Positions 1 through 9,860 of a stretch of DNA of 64,000 nucleotides are shown here, one piece after another. Each line of letters opens with the position of its first letter. Position 1 is the stretch's first letter. The stretch comes from Dyella nitratireducens (lineage in GTDB: Bacteria; Pseudomonadota; Gammaproteobacteria; Xanthomonadales; Rhodanobacteraceae), in assembly GCF_014642835.1 (NCBI RefSeq), contig NZ_BMJA01000002.1, positions 202,519 to 266,518 on the forward strand, in the 5' to 3' direction. A program made the position numbers and the translations under genes. The notes below the pieces were generated by a model. It was given only the letters and a program-made list of their open reading frames with translations, was not told the DNA's origin and ran no database searches.

Positions 1-942
1 CTGCCACGCGCGTTCGGCAAGCGCGAGCCCTTGCACGCCCACCGACAGGCGTGCGGCATTCATCATGGTGAACATCGCCGCCAGGCCCTTGTGCGGCTGG
101 CCGATGAGGAAGCCTTCCGCTTCGTCGAAGTTCATCACGCAGGTGGCGGAGCCGCGAATACCCATCTTGTGCTCGATGGCGCCCGCGTACACGTTGTTGC
201 GCTCACCGACCGAGCCCGCACCGTTCACCTTGAACTTCGGCACGATGAACATGGAGATGCCGCGGCTGCCGGCTGGCGCATCGGGCAAGCGCGCGAGCAC
301 CAGGTGGATGATGTTTTCAGCCAGGTCGTGATCACCCGCGCTGATGAAGATCTTGGTGCCGGTGATCTTGTAGCTGCCGTTGGCGCCAGGTTCTGCACGC
401 GTTTTCAAGAGACCCAGGTCGGAACCGGCCTGTGGTTCGGTCAGGCACATGGTGCCGGTCCATTGGCCGGCGACGATGGGCTTGAGATAGATGTGCTTCT
501 GGTCTTCCGTGCCGTGCAGTTCCAGCGCATGGCAGGCGCCTTCGGAGAGCAGTGGGTACAAGCTCCACGACAGGTTGCCGGATTGGAACAGCTCGGTCGT
601 GGCAACACCCAACACGGAGGGCAGCGCTTGCCCGCCAAACTCCTCCGCCATGGTGAGTCCGGCCCAGCCGCCCTCGGCAAATTGCTTGAACGCTTCCTTG
701 AAGCCCTTGGGCGTGGTGACGGTACGGTTGGCCTTGTCGTAATGGCAGCCTTCTTCGTCGCCGGGTGCATTGGTCGGCGCCAACACCTGTTCGCTCAACC
801 GGCCGGCTTCTTCCAGCACGGCATCGAGCAGGTCGCGCGTGTGGCCGTCGCCCCCTTGCAGCTTGGTCAGTGCGGTTTCGGCGCCGAGCACGTCGAAAAG
901 TGCAAAGCGCTGATCATCAAGCGGGGCCTTGTAGAGCGTCAT
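1..942 (-). CDS. Acyl-CoA dehydrogenase (partial, 3' end beyond the window)
   Basis: This is the first 314 codons of a gene reading leftward off the window. The translation begins MTLYKAPLDDQRFALFDVLG and contains the acyl-CoA dehydrogenase segments MCLTEPQAGSDLG and ITGTKIFISAGDHD, followed by HKMGIRGSATCVMNF and a long helical middle domain. These are the FAD- and substrate-binding signatures of flavoproteins that introduce the alpha-beta double bond into acyl-CoA. The roughly 60-residue N-terminal extension before the usual helical domain matches the larger DmdC-like or C-terminal-extended subfamily; I cannot name the substrate. The start lies 21 nt after the stop of the lipoprotein gene upstream, so the two are probably co-transcribed. 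The catalytic glutamate would lie beyond the edge. Confidence 0.9.
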   Translation of the reverse strand, partial: MTLYKAPLDDQRFALFDVLGAETALTKLQGGDGHTRDLLDAVLEEAGRLSEQVLAPTNAPGDEEGCHYDKANRTVTTPKGFKEAFKQFAEGGWAGLTMAEEFGGQALPSVLGVATTELFQSGNLSWSLYPLLSEGACHALELHGTEDQKHIYLKPIVAGQWTGTMCLTEPQAGSDLGLLKTRAEPGANGSYKITGTKIFISAGDHDLAENIIHLVLARLPDAPAGSRGISMFIVPKFKVNGAGSVGERNNVYAGAIEHKMGIRGSATCVMNFDEAEGFLIGQPHKGLAAMFTMMNAARLSVGVQGLALAERAWQ

Positions 943-963
943 GGCGGGATCCTTCGTAGAGCG

Positions 964-1461
964 TTAGCGATACGTGTTGGGGACGCCGGGAACCGGCGAG
1001 AGGAACGAGTTGCTGTTGAACGGGAAATCACGCGGATTCTTGTTGTCCGGGTGGTCTTCCAGATTGGGCATGCAGTGCACGACACCATTCACCACGTAGG
1101 GCAGGGAACCGGAGCTGCCTTTGGCGGCCACGGCTTGCAAGGCCTGGCTCATGGCCGGTGTCGGCAGTACTTCCACCTGCACCACGTCGCCGGCAAAAGA
1201 GGGGACATCCAGGTCGAACGTCTTATGCACCCGCACCGGAATACCTTGCGCGACCTGCAAGCTGCCTTCGATCGATTGGTAATTCATGCCGGTGTAGCTG
1301 TTGTTCTGGAAGCGAAGGGTGAGCTGCCAGGCGCCATCGGGCTGCACGTGCATCTGCTGGATGGTGATGGTGGGCGGGAACACGCTTTGCCGTTGCGGTC
1401 CGCAGGCCGTCAGCAGGATTGCCAGCAGCGATAAGGCCAGTCCGTGGAGCAGTCGTTTCAT
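964..1461 (-). CDS. Small lipoprotein with LEA14-like (immunoglobulin-like) domain
   Basis: A 165-residue protein with a basic N-terminus, a hydrophobic stretch and a lipobox ending LLTAC (Cys at about residue 20), so it should be lipid-anchored in the cell envelope. The mature part (roughly residues 30-110, around LTLRFQNNSYTGMNYQSIEG) resembles the LEA14/WHy beta-sandwich seen in small bacterial lipoproteins; this family call is tentative. It precedes the acyl-CoA dehydrogenase gene by 21 nt on the same strand, suggesting a two-gene transcript. Its function is not evident from sequence. Confidence 0.8.
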   Translation of the reverse strand: MKRLLHGLALSLLAILLTACGPQRQSVFPPTITIQQMHVQPDGAWQLTLRFQNNSYTGMNYQSIEGSLQVAQGIPVRVHKTFDLDVPSFAGDVVQVEVLPTPAMSQALQAVAAKGSSGSLPYVVNGVVHCMPNLEDHPDNKNPRDFPFNSNSFLSPVPGVPNTYR

Positions 1462-1630
1462 GGAAGCACCTCAAACGATTGTTTGAATATAACAGGGAAT
1501 GGGATGGGTGGAATGGGGTCGTGCAGCACGCAAAACGTTTGAAACGAAATGGTCGCATGCGGTTCCCAAGGTCACACAGAGCAGGCATCATTACTGGCTG
1601 CGCTCACTCTCTTTCCAACTACGGTCATCC

Positions 1631-2110
1631 ATGTCCCGTCGCATCGTTGCTCGCCGCTCACCCATCCACGGCAATGGCGTATTTGCCGTTGCTCCCATCC
1701 AGAAAGGTGAGGAAATCATCGAATACAAGGGCACGCTCATGACCCATGACGAAGCCGACGAGATGTACGGCGACGGTGGCGAAACGGGGCATACCTTCCT
1801 GTTCACGCTCAACGAGGAGTACATCCTCGACGCCAACCGCAAGGGCAATGTCGCGCGCTGGATCAACCACAGCTGCGCCCCCAACTGCGTGGCATTCGTG
1901 ATCGAGAATGAAAAAGGCAACCTGCGCAAGGACAAGGTGATCATCGAAGCCAGGCGCAACATCAAGGCCGGCGAAGAGCTCACCTACGATTACGGCATCG
2001 TGCTGGAGGTGCCGCACACGGCGCGCCTGAAGAAAAAGTGGGCCTGTCTGTGCGGTTCGCCCAAGTGCACCGGCACGCTGCTCAAGCCCAAGCGCCAAAA
2101 GCAGAGCTGA
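1631..2110 (+). CDS. SET domain-containing protein (putative lysine methyltransferase)
   Basis: A 159-residue protein made up almost entirely of a SET domain with a post-SET zinc motif. Visible signatures are IHGNGVFA (residues 12-19), the SAM/active-site motif NHSCAPNC (79-86), GEELTYDYG (114-122) with the catalytic tyrosine, and the post-SET cysteines C139, C141 and C146. These are the motifs of protein lysine N-methyltransferases that use S-adenosylmethionine. I chose the ATG at 1631 because the protein begins right at the SET domain; an upstream in-frame start at 1499 would add 44 residues without domain character. It has no signal peptide and should be cytoplasmic. It stands alone between a leftward operon and a repeat, so its substrate is unknown. 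Confidence 0.88.
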   Translation: MSRRIVARRSPIHGNGVFAVAPIQKGEEIIEYKGTLMTHDEADEMYGDGGETGHTFLFTLNEEYILDANRKGNVARWINHSCAPNCVAFVIENEKGNLRKDKVIIEARRNIKAGEELTYDYGIVLEVPHTARLKKKWACLCGSPKCTGTLLKPKRQKQS

Positions 2111-2185
2111 TGTCGCAAGCCGGATGATATTCCGGCGTTTGGCAAAGCGTTTATCGAGCTGTCGACGGCGTAGCGCGGCTGCGCC

Positions 2186-2204
2186 CTCTCCCCAGCGGGG
2201 AGAG
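2186..2204. repeat. CTCTCCCC-agc-GGGGAGAG hairpin
   Basis: A perfect 8-bp stem with a 3-nt loop lies 76 nt after the SET gene stop. A longer relative with the same core is present at 44994-45018. There is no T-run, so it is not a convincing intrinsic terminator; it looks like a short dispersed repeat. Confidence 0.5.
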
Positions 2205-2254
2205 CATTAGCGGGGTGGGGGCCAATCTCGCCCAGAGCTTTATCCAGGGCGAGC

Positions 2255-2327
2255 GTAGGTTGGGGTGCAAACCCCAACACGATTTACCGATGGGCATGAC
2301 GATGTTGGGGTTTTCACCCCAACCTAC
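2255..2327. repeat. Two-arm palindromic repeat, copy 1
   Basis: Two inverted arms of about 25 nt are separated by about 23 nt. Each arm is itself a hairpin: GTTGGGGT-GCAA-ACCCCAAC on the left and GTTGGGGT-TTTC-ACCCCAAC on the right. The element lies in the 325-bp gap between the SET gene and the RDD operon. The rest of that gap shows only the short hairpin at 2186 and the presumed operon promoter region. An open frame runs from 2265 through this repeat into the RDD gene, but that extension is repeat sequence and not part of the protein. Confidence 0.9.
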
Positions 2328-2435
2328 GTGGCATTTCTGACGGAACGCGCCACTTGCACACCCGTCACATCTTGCCCCTATACTCAAGTCAAGCATCGGC
2401 ACGGGGGCCGATGTTCAGACAGGGAAAAACCAGCC

Positions 2436-2972
2436 ATGGAAACGAATCCGTATGCCGCGCCCGGCGCGGTGGTCGAGGACGCACCCGCATGGGCCGAAGG
2501 GGATATCGAGGCGCGCAAAGCCACCCGATGGCAGCGTTGGTGGGGCAATTTTATTGACGGCTTCATCGTGGGGATCTGCAGTTGGCCCATATCCGCATGG
2601 TGGGCGACTCATCACGGTATGAACCACGCCGCAAGCGCTCGCATGATGGCGAATTTTCCGTTTACCGGGCCTAGTTTCGTGATGATCAGCTTCGTATTGG
2701 TGTTGGTGGTCATTTCCATCAATATCGCGTTGCTTAACGGCAATGGGCAGACCATCGGCAAGCGTGCCGTCGGTACTAAGATCGTGCGTACGGACGGCAG
2801 CGAGGTGGAGCTCTGGCGCGTGATCGTTCTGCGCTACCTTCCCCTGTTCTTTGCGCGGTTGATCCCCTTTATCGGTGGCCTCGCCTATCTTGCCGACGCG
2901 CTCGTCATCTTCGGCAACGAAAAGCGCTGCATCCACGATTACATCGCCGACACCATCGTCATCGTCAACTGA
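2436..2972 (+). CDS. RDD family membrane protein (first gene of MoxR-type operon)
   Basis: A 178-residue membrane protein beginning METNPYAAP, a prefix often seen in RDD-family proteins. It carries the RDD-type segment RWWGNFIDGFIVGICSW (about 36-52), the downstream NGQTIGKRAVGTKIVRTDGS, and the terminal pair of hydrophobic segments ending CIHDYIADT. About four membrane segments are predicted by eye. The ATG at 2436 was chosen over an upstream frame that reads through the palindromic repeat. The stop overlaps the next start as TGATG, indicating translational coupling to a second RDD gene. RDD proteins have no single established function; some are linked to ion transport. Confidence 0.85.
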   Translation: METNPYAAPGAVVEDAPAWAEGDIEARKATRWQRWWGNFIDGFIVGICSWPISAWWATHHGMNHAASARMMANFPFTGPSFVMISFVLVLVVISINIALLNGNGQTIGKRAVGTKIVRTDGSEVELWRVIVLRYLPLFFARLIPFIGGLAYLADALVIFGNEKRCIHDYIADTIVIVN

Positions 2973-3655
2973 TGCTGGACACAGTACGCGAAATCGAAAC
3001 GCCGGAAGGCGTCAGCTTGCGTCTGCGCGCTGCCGGAGCTTTCGGCCGCGCCCAGGCCTGGCTGCTCGATACCTTGCTGCGCTTCGTGGTGTTCTGCGTC
3101 GGGCTGGGCATTTTTTCCGCGATACTTGGACGTGGCGGCGTCGGCTTGGGCATGCTGCTGATGTTCACGCTGATGTGGGTCTACAACGTGGTGTGCGAGG
3201 TGTGGTTTCACGGCCAGACCCTTGGCAAGCGCGCACTGGGTTTGCGCGTGGTCAGCGCCGATGGCACGCCGGTTACCTTGTTGCCATCCGTCGTGCGCAA
3301 TCTGCTGCGCGTGGTCGATGCATTACCGGGTATATATGGCGTTGGCTTGGTGACCAGCATGATCGATCCTTCTGCGCGTCGCATCGGCGACATCGTGGCG
3401 GGGACGCTGGTGATTCATGCCGACGATCTTCCTGCCGGCAGCAAGGTGCCGATGGCTCCCGCACAACCGCTGCCTCTGCCGCTTGATCAGGACGAGCAGG
3501 CCGCGGTGATCGAATTCGCCGAGCGTTCGCCACAACTCACGCCGGAGCGCCAGGAAGAATTGGCCGATATTCTTTATCCGCTGACGGGACGCGAAGGCAC
3601 CGCAGCGGTCACGCAGATCACCGCCTACGCCAATGGATTGCTGGGAAGGCCATGA
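2972..3655 (+). CDS. RDD family membrane protein
   Basis: A 227-residue protein starting MLDTVREIETPEGVSLRLRA, the typical head of RDD proteins found beside MoxR/DUF58 genes. It has GAFGRAQAWLLDTLLRF with the conserved R/D positions, GQTLGKRALGLRVVSADG, and the terminal RRIGDIVAGTLVI. The C-terminal 60 residues are a charged cytoplasmic tail. Its start overlaps the previous stop by 1 nt, and its stop overlaps the SpoIIM-like start by 4 nt. It is the second of two adjacent RDD genes, but the sequences differ enough that this is not a recent tandem duplication. Confidence 0.87.
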   Translation: MLDTVREIETPEGVSLRLRAAGAFGRAQAWLLDTLLRFVVFCVGLGIFSAILGRGGVGLGMLLMFTLMWVYNVVCEVWFHGQTLGKRALGLRVVSADGTPVTLLPSVVRNLLRVVDALPGIYGVGLVTSMIDPSARRIGDIVAGTLVIHADDLPAGSKVPMAPAQPLPLPLDQDEQAAVIEFAERSPQLTPERQEELADILYPLTGREGTAAVTQITAYANGLLGRP

Positions 3656-4629
3656 AGCAGGAGCAGTTCGTCGCCTTGCATGAAAAAGAATGGAACGTGC
3701 TGCGCTCCTGGCTCGGGCAGCTCGACCGCACGCCGCAGGCAGCCATGCGCGCGGAGCACGCGCTGGATTTTCCGCAGGCGTATCGGCGCGTATGCCATCA
3801 CCTTGCCTTGGCGCAGGCGCGCGGCTATAGCCGCGAGGTAACCGATCGCCTGCAGCAGATCGTACAGATGGGGCATCGCCAGCTCTATCGTCCGCCTGCG
3901 CCGCGTTGGCACAAAGTGGCGGTGTTTCTGGTCGCTGATTTTCCGCGTCTGGTGCGGCAGCAGTGGCGCTGCATGCTGGTGGCGATGTTGTTGCTGTATC
4001 TCCCGGCGGTGATTGCTTACGTGGCGATCATGTGGGAGCCGTCGCTGGCGCATTCGGTGTTCACGACGCGGCAATTGGCCGACTTCGATCACATGTATGA
4101 CCCGGCCAACAGCCATCTCGGGCGCAGCAGCGGCACCGATCTGCAGATGTTCGGTTTCTACATCATGAACAACGTGAGCATCGCGTTTCGCACGTTCGCA
4201 TCGGGTTTGCTGTTCGGCGTGGGCGCGATCTACGTGCTGGCCGCCAATGGCGTGATCATTGGCGGCGTAGCCGGGCATTTGAACGCGATCGGTTACGGCG
4301 CGCCGTTCTGGCGTTTCGTGGTCGGGCATTCGGGCTTCGAGCTTACCGCCATCGTGATTGCCGGTGGCGCGGGTTTGCAATTCGGTCTGAGCTTGTTGGC
4401 ACCGGGGCGTCAAAGGCGCGAGGTGGCATTGCGACACGCGGCATGGATCGGTGCGCGCTTGGCGATGGGCGCGTTTGCGATGCTGATCGCCGCAGCGTTT
4501 ATCGAAGCGTATTGGTCTTCGATCGCCGCGCTGCCGGATGTTGTGAAGTACAGCAGTGGCGCGGGCATCTGGGTACTGGTGTTCTGGTGGCTCTTGCGCG
4601 GCGGGGCAGGGAGCAGGCATGCAGCTTGA
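3652..4629 (+). CDS. Stage II sporulation protein M (SpoIIM/DUF95)-like membrane protein
   Basis: A 325-residue integral membrane protein with a roughly 100-residue cytoplasmic head and then six or so hydrophobic segments. The signature region FGVGAIYVLAANGVIIGGVAGH followed by FVVGHSGFELTAIVIAGGAGL (about residues 195-245) is characteristic of the SpoIIM/DUF95 family. In non-sporulating bacteria this protein is routinely found with RDD, MoxR and DUF58 genes, as here, and has no sporulation role. It overlaps the previous gene by 4 nt and the next by 11 nt. Confidence 0.88.
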   Translation: MKQEQFVALHEKEWNVLRSWLGQLDRTPQAAMRAEHALDFPQAYRRVCHHLALAQARGYSREVTDRLQQIVQMGHRQLYRPPAPRWHKVAVFLVADFPRLVRQQWRCMLVAMLLLYLPAVIAYVAIMWEPSLAHSVFTTRQLADFDHMYDPANSHLGRSSGTDLQMFGFYIMNNVSIAFRTFASGLLFGVGAIYVLAANGVIIGGVAGHLNAIGYGAPFWRFVVGHSGFELTAIVIAGGAGLQFGLSLLAPGRQRREVALRHAAWIGARLAMGAFAMLIAAAFIEAYWSSIAALPDVVKYSSGAGIWVLVFWWLLRGGAGSRHAA

Positions 4630-6145
4630 GCGCATCGGCGTTGCTTTGCGTCCGCGCACGTCGCAGGAAGCGATGGATCTGGGCATGGCCATGCTGCGCG
4701 CGCATGCGCGGCCGGTGTGGTCGGCGTGGCTGGTGTTTACGCTGCCGATCTTTCTTGCTTGCCAACTGCTTGCATGGGTGCTGGGCATGCCATGGCTGGC
4801 ATTGGTGCTGCCATGGTGGTTGCGTCCGTTGTTCGATCGCATTCCGCTTTACGTACTTTCGCGCGCCGTATTCGAACAAGCACCCAGCTGGCGTGAAACG
4901 TTGAAGGCACAACGAACATGGCCGTGGGGGCGCACGTTTGCCGGATTGACCTGGTTGCGCGTGGATACCAACCGTTCGCTGCGCTTGCCGATGGAATTGC
5001 TCGAAGGCATGGCGGCGAAGCAGCGTCGGGCGCGCTGGCGTGTGCTCAGCCGGCCGCTAGTCGGCGCGGCCAGCGGCCTGACCTGGATCTGCATCGCCTT
5101 CGAGTTGGTGATCTCGCTCAGCTTATGCATTTTCGCGATGTGGTTGGTGCCGAGCGAAGCACTGCCCGATTCCATGCGCAGCTTGAATCAGGCGTTCACC
5201 ATCCCGGCGTTCCGGCATGCGTTGCTGTGGATTGCTTCGGGCGCTATCTACGTGTCGATGAGCATCGTCGAGCCGCTCTACGTGGCGGCAGGGTTCGGCT
5301 TGTACCTCAACCGCCGCACGCAGTTGGAAGCGTGGGACATCGATCTTGCATTTCGGCGCCTGCGAGAGCGGTTGCTGGAAGCCGGCGTGGGCGTGGCGCT
5401 GCTTATTTGTGTGCTGTGCTTGCCGTCCTTCGCGCATGCGGCGGACACACGAGCCGATGCAGCCCATGCGTCGTCGCAAAACATTGCCGAAGTGTTCCAT
5501 CAGCCGGTGAACGACAAGGATGCGCTGTTCGCCAGCGAAGCCGCCTATGTCTATCGCGATGCCCGCTTCGGTCAGCCGCATAAGGTGCAACGTTGGGTGC
5601 CGCGCATACCGACGATGGATACACGTTCAAACGCTGTATCGCCATCCTGGTTCGGTGCCATGTTCGCCAACTTGGGCGCAGGCTTGTTGAACGTGCTGCT
5701 CTGGGGTCTGCTTGCGATCGTCGTAGGCGCATTGATGGTGTTTGCGCTGCGCTACATACGTATCAAGAAGCTCCCGTTGCCGGAGCCTGGTGAACGTCCC
5801 AAGCCACTTCGCAGCAGCGTCATGCATGACATGCCGCTGCCGGACGATCTCGCCGCCGCCGTGCGCGAGCTATGGCACGGCGGTCGCCATCGTGAGGCCT
5901 TGGCCTTGCTCTATCGCGGCAGCGTGCAGCGTGCTGCGACGGCATTGCGCATGCAGCCACCGATCGATGCGACGGAATCCGATTGGCTGCACTACGCGCG
6001 CAGCGTGGAAGATCAGGCGCGACGCGAGCGATTGATTGCGATCGTGCGCACCTGGCAATTTGCGGCTTACGCCGATCGTTATCCAGGTGACGCCGATGTG
6101 GACGCTTTGCTGTCGGGCTGGCCGGCACAGCAGGTGGTGCCATGA
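4619..6145 (+). CDS. Membrane protein with C-terminal DUF4129-like domain
   Basis: A 508-residue protein from the ATG at 4619 (MQLERIGVALRPRTSQEA). Several membrane segments fill the first 290 residues, followed by an extracytoplasmic stretch and one more membrane segment near 5680-5760. The cytoplasmic tail LPDDLAAAVRELWHGGRHREALALLYRG onward resembles DUF4129, which is usually encoded between transglutaminase or SpoIIM-like genes and MoxR genes. The start lies inside the SpoIIM-like gene (11-nt overlap). The function is unknown; context suggests a membrane complex serviced by the MoxR ATPase. Confidence 0.78.
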   Translation: MQLERIGVALRPRTSQEAMDLGMAMLRAHARPVWSAWLVFTLPIFLACQLLAWVLGMPWLALVLPWWLRPLFDRIPLYVLSRAVFEQAPSWRETLKAQRTWPWGRTFAGLTWLRVDTNRSLRLPMELLEGMAAKQRRARWRVLSRPLVGAASGLTWICIAFELVISLSLCIFAMWLVPSEALPDSMRSLNQAFTIPAFRHALLWIASGAIYVSMSIVEPLYVAAGFGLYLNRRTQLEAWDIDLAFRRLRERLLEAGVGVALLICVLCLPSFAHAADTRADAAHASSQNIAEVFHQPVNDKDALFASEAAYVYRDARFGQPHKVQRWVPRIPTMDTRSNAVSPSWFGAMFANLGAGLLNVLLWGLLAIVVGALMVFALRYIRIKKLPLPEPGERPKPLRSSVMHDMPLPDDLAAAVRELWHGGRHREALALLYRGSVQRAATALRMQPPIDATESDWLHYARSVEDQARRERLIAIVRTWQFAAYADRYPGDADVDALLSGWPAQQVVP

Positions 6146-7271
6146 AGAACAACCCGCGCCTGATCGTTGCATTCATTGTGCTCGGCATCATCGCGCTGCT
6201 CACCGCCTTCTTCTTCGCGGCATTCAAGCGCGAATGGGTGACGGAAACCTCCCTGTCGTCCGGTGAGGCGCGTTACAACCGGTTTTTCGCGCTGGAGCAG
6301 ATCCTGGGGAACATGGGGCAGCCAGCCAGCAGTGGCGTGCTGCTCGATCGCGTTCTGCCTGGATTGAGGGCTGGCGATACCGTCGTCATCGGCGACGATA
6401 TCGGGCGCATCACACCCGTGCAGGCGGGGCGGCTTGCTGATTGGGTGCGCTCCGGTGGGCATCTGGTGTTCGCACCGCCTATCTATGCCAGCCATGATGT
6501 GCCCCTGCTTGACGCTTTCGATGTGCTGGCTGATCAAAAGGACAAGCAGGTCTGCAGCACGTTGTCGGTGGATGCGCCCACAAAAAATGATGCCAAACAG
6601 TCGTCAATGACTTTGTGCGGCTTCGGTTTTCATCTGAAGGCCCAAGCGCGTACGCGTGCCGATGTCGTGGTCAGTGCTGCCGCGGATACGGCGCTGGTGT
6701 TTGCACGCGTGAAGGAAGGCCGTGGCACGGTCAGTTTGCTTGGCGACATGCGCGTGCTTTCAGGCGATAACTTGAAAAACTTGCCCGAACAGCAATTCGC
6801 ACAGCGCGTGCTGGCGCCTAACTTTGGGCAAGGCCGTGTCTATTTGCTGTACGAACTGATCGGCAATTCGTTCTGGGTGAATCTGTTCCTGCGTGGCTGG
6901 CCGGCATTGATCGCTTCCCTGTTGCTGATCCTTGGCTGGATGGCGATGCGCAGCGAACGTCTTGGGCCACTGGTGCCGGCGCCAGCCGCACATCGGCGTG
7001 CGTTGCTGGAGCATATCCAGGCCGTCGGCGAGTTTCTGTTTCGCCGCGATAGTGGCCGCAGCCTGCATCGCCTGGCATGCGATGCCATCCTGGCGCGCCT
7101 GCATCGCACCGATCCGGCCAGCGTCATGCTCAAGAGCCACGAACTCTACGCATGGCTGGCGCAACGCAGCCGGCTGGACGCCAACCACATTGAAAACGCT
7201 TTCCACTCGCCTGCGAACGCCACGGCGTTTCGCGGCAGCATGATGACTTTGGCGCGCCTGAGGAGCCACTT

Positions 7272-7275
<4 letters not shown>
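6142..7275 (+). CDS. DUF4350-like membrane-anchored protein
   Basis: A 377-residue protein with an N-terminal membrane anchor (residues 7-29), a periplasm-facing domain and a second membrane segment near residue 255 (WPALIASLLLILGWMAM). The portion EARYNRFFALEQILGNMGQ through GGHLVFAPP resembles DUF4350, an ABC-type GldG-like sugar-binding-fold domain found next to MoxR genes. The cytoplasmic tail is helical and basic. Four-nucleotide overlaps with both neighbours (ATGA type) indicate translational coupling. No enzymatic motif was recognised. Confidence 0.8.
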
Positions 7276-8260
<985 letters not shown>

Positions 8261-8264
<4 letters not shown>

Positions 8265-9571
8265 TGCGACCGTCTCCACTACTGCTGTGGTTGCTGCTCG
8301 GCTGGACGCTGGTGGGCGTGTTGGCGAGCATCAGCATGCTGCCGTTGACGGCATGGCTGGCTTACGGCGGCGTACTGGCCTGCCTGATGCTGGCGGATGC
8401 ATGGCAGCTGCTGCGCACGCCGTCGCCGGCCCTACAGCGTGAAGTGGCGCCGGTCGTGCCGTTGGGCGTGGAGATGTTCGTGCGGTTGCGGCTGCAGTCC
8501 GATGCCAAGGCAACGCGTGCCATGGATGTGCATGATCTGCATCCGGGCGGATGGCTGGTAGATGGTTTGCCACACCGCTTGCAACTGGCACCACAGAGCG
8601 AATACGACTTCGAATATGCATTGACGCCCGATGCGCGCGGGCCCGCCGTGTTTACCGGCTGCCACTTGCGTTTCCACTCTGCGTGGCGCATGTGGTCGCA
8701 ACGTCGCACGCTCGACGTGGTGAATACCGTGCGCGTGTATCCCAATTTCGCACCGCTGGCGAAGATGGCCGGCCTCAGCGTCGAACTTGCTTCGCACACC
8801 ATCGGCGCGCGCCTGCAGCGGCGGCGTGGCGAAGGCACTGAATTCCAGGAGCTGCGCGACTACCGCGTCGGCGACAGCATGCGCAAGATCGACTGGAAAG
8901 CCACGGCGCGCATGGGCCATTTCATTTCGCGCGAATACCGCGAGGAGCGCAACCAGCAGATCGTGCTATTGCTTGATTGCGGTCGCCGCATGTTGGCGAA
9001 AGACGGCGCGATCGCGCATTTCGATCATGTGTTGAACGCTTCCTTGTCGCTGGCCTACATCGCCATGCGCGAAGGCGATGCCGTAGGTTTGCTGGCCTGC
9101 ACCGGCCGCACGCAGCGTTGGTTGCCGCCGCAGCGGGATAGCGGCGGCATGGACATGCTGCTGGGAGCGGGCTACGACCTGCAGGCCACTTCAGCGCCGA
9201 CCGATTACCTCGCTGCGGCGAGAGCCTTGCAGGAGCGGCAGCGCCGCCGCGCACTCGTGATTCTCATCACCAACGTGCGCGACGAAGACGATAGCGAACT
9301 CGCCATGGCGGTGACGCTGTTAGCCCAACGCCATCTGGTGCTGGTGACAAGCCTGCGCGAGCAGGCGGTCGAGCAAGCCGCCAACCACGCCGGCGACAAT
9401 CTGGAAACCGCGATTCGTAGCGCGTCCGCCATGCATTATCTGGCTGGACGCGAGCGCGTGCATGACGATCTCAACCGGCGTGGCGTGATGACGATGGATG
9501 TGGAGTGCGCGCAGTTGTCAGGGGCACTGATTGAGCGGTATTTGCGGCTGAAGCGGGAGAGCAGGTTGTAA
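8261..9571 (+). CDS. DUF58 domain-containing protein (vWA-like), MoxR partner
   Basis: A 436-residue protein with two N-terminal membrane segments (about residues 1-45), a beta-rich middle, and the DUF58 hallmark GTEFQELRDYRVGDSMRKIDW with ATARMGHFISREYREERNQQ. These precede a vWA-like fold (QIVLLLDCGRRM as a degenerate metal-site strand). DUF58 proteins are encoded next to MoxR ATPases and are thought to be their clients or partners. It is the last gene of the operon that begins at 2436; repeats follow its stop. Confidence 0.92.
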
Positions 9572-9596
9572 CGCTTGCGTCCCTGTTTCAGAGCGT

Positions 9597-9663
9597 GTCA
9601 TTCCGGCGAAGGCCGGAATCCATCGCAAATACGAAGCATGGATTCTGCCTTCACTGCAATGAC
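9597..9663. repeat. GTCATTCCGGCG palindromic repeat (CCGGCGAAGGCCGG core)
   Basis: The left arm at 9597-9623 starts GTCATTCCGGCGAAGGCCGG and runs to ATCCAT. A diverged inverted right arm occupies 9638-9663, starting ATGGATTC and ending AATGAC. The same repeat forms the core of the mobile element at 27831-28095. This CCGGCCTTCGCCGG-type repeat is common between genes in several proteobacteria. Together with the solo arm at 9726 it occupies most of the 289-bp gap between the DUF58 gene and the AOC-like gene. Confidence 0.8.
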
Positions 9664-9725
9664 ATCGAATCAAGACTAATTTTTTTCGCGACCCACGACA
9701 TTTTGGCAGCTCAAGCGGCTCACAT

Positions 9726-9748
9726 GCTGGGATTTCATCCCAGCCTAC
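9726..9748. repeat. Solo variant arm of the two-arm palindromic repeat
   Basis: GCTGGGAT-TTC-ATCCCAGC followed by CTAC matches the right arm of the 74-bp repeat (GTTGGGGT-TTGC-ACCCCAAC then CTAC). The stem differs by paired substitutions at two positions, so base pairing is kept. No left arm is visible. Confidence 0.65.
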
Positions 9749-9860
9749 ATGCTTTGCAATATGACTTCGTGCCAGGGTTTCGATCAGATCGATAAGTCAA
9801 CTTGGAACCGCCTTTTGGGCGCCGCTTCTTTTGTCGTACCGTTTTGTACCATCTCAGCGG

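Noticed and set aside
31-1434. 467-codon open frame on the plus strand
   Set aside because: It is antisense to the acyl-CoA dehydrogenase and lipoprotein genes, which have clear family motifs; long antisense frames are common at this GC content.
2265-2435. Extended N-terminus for the first RDD protein
   Set aside because: The extra residues are encoded by the palindromic repeat, and the METNPYAAP start at 2436 fits the family.
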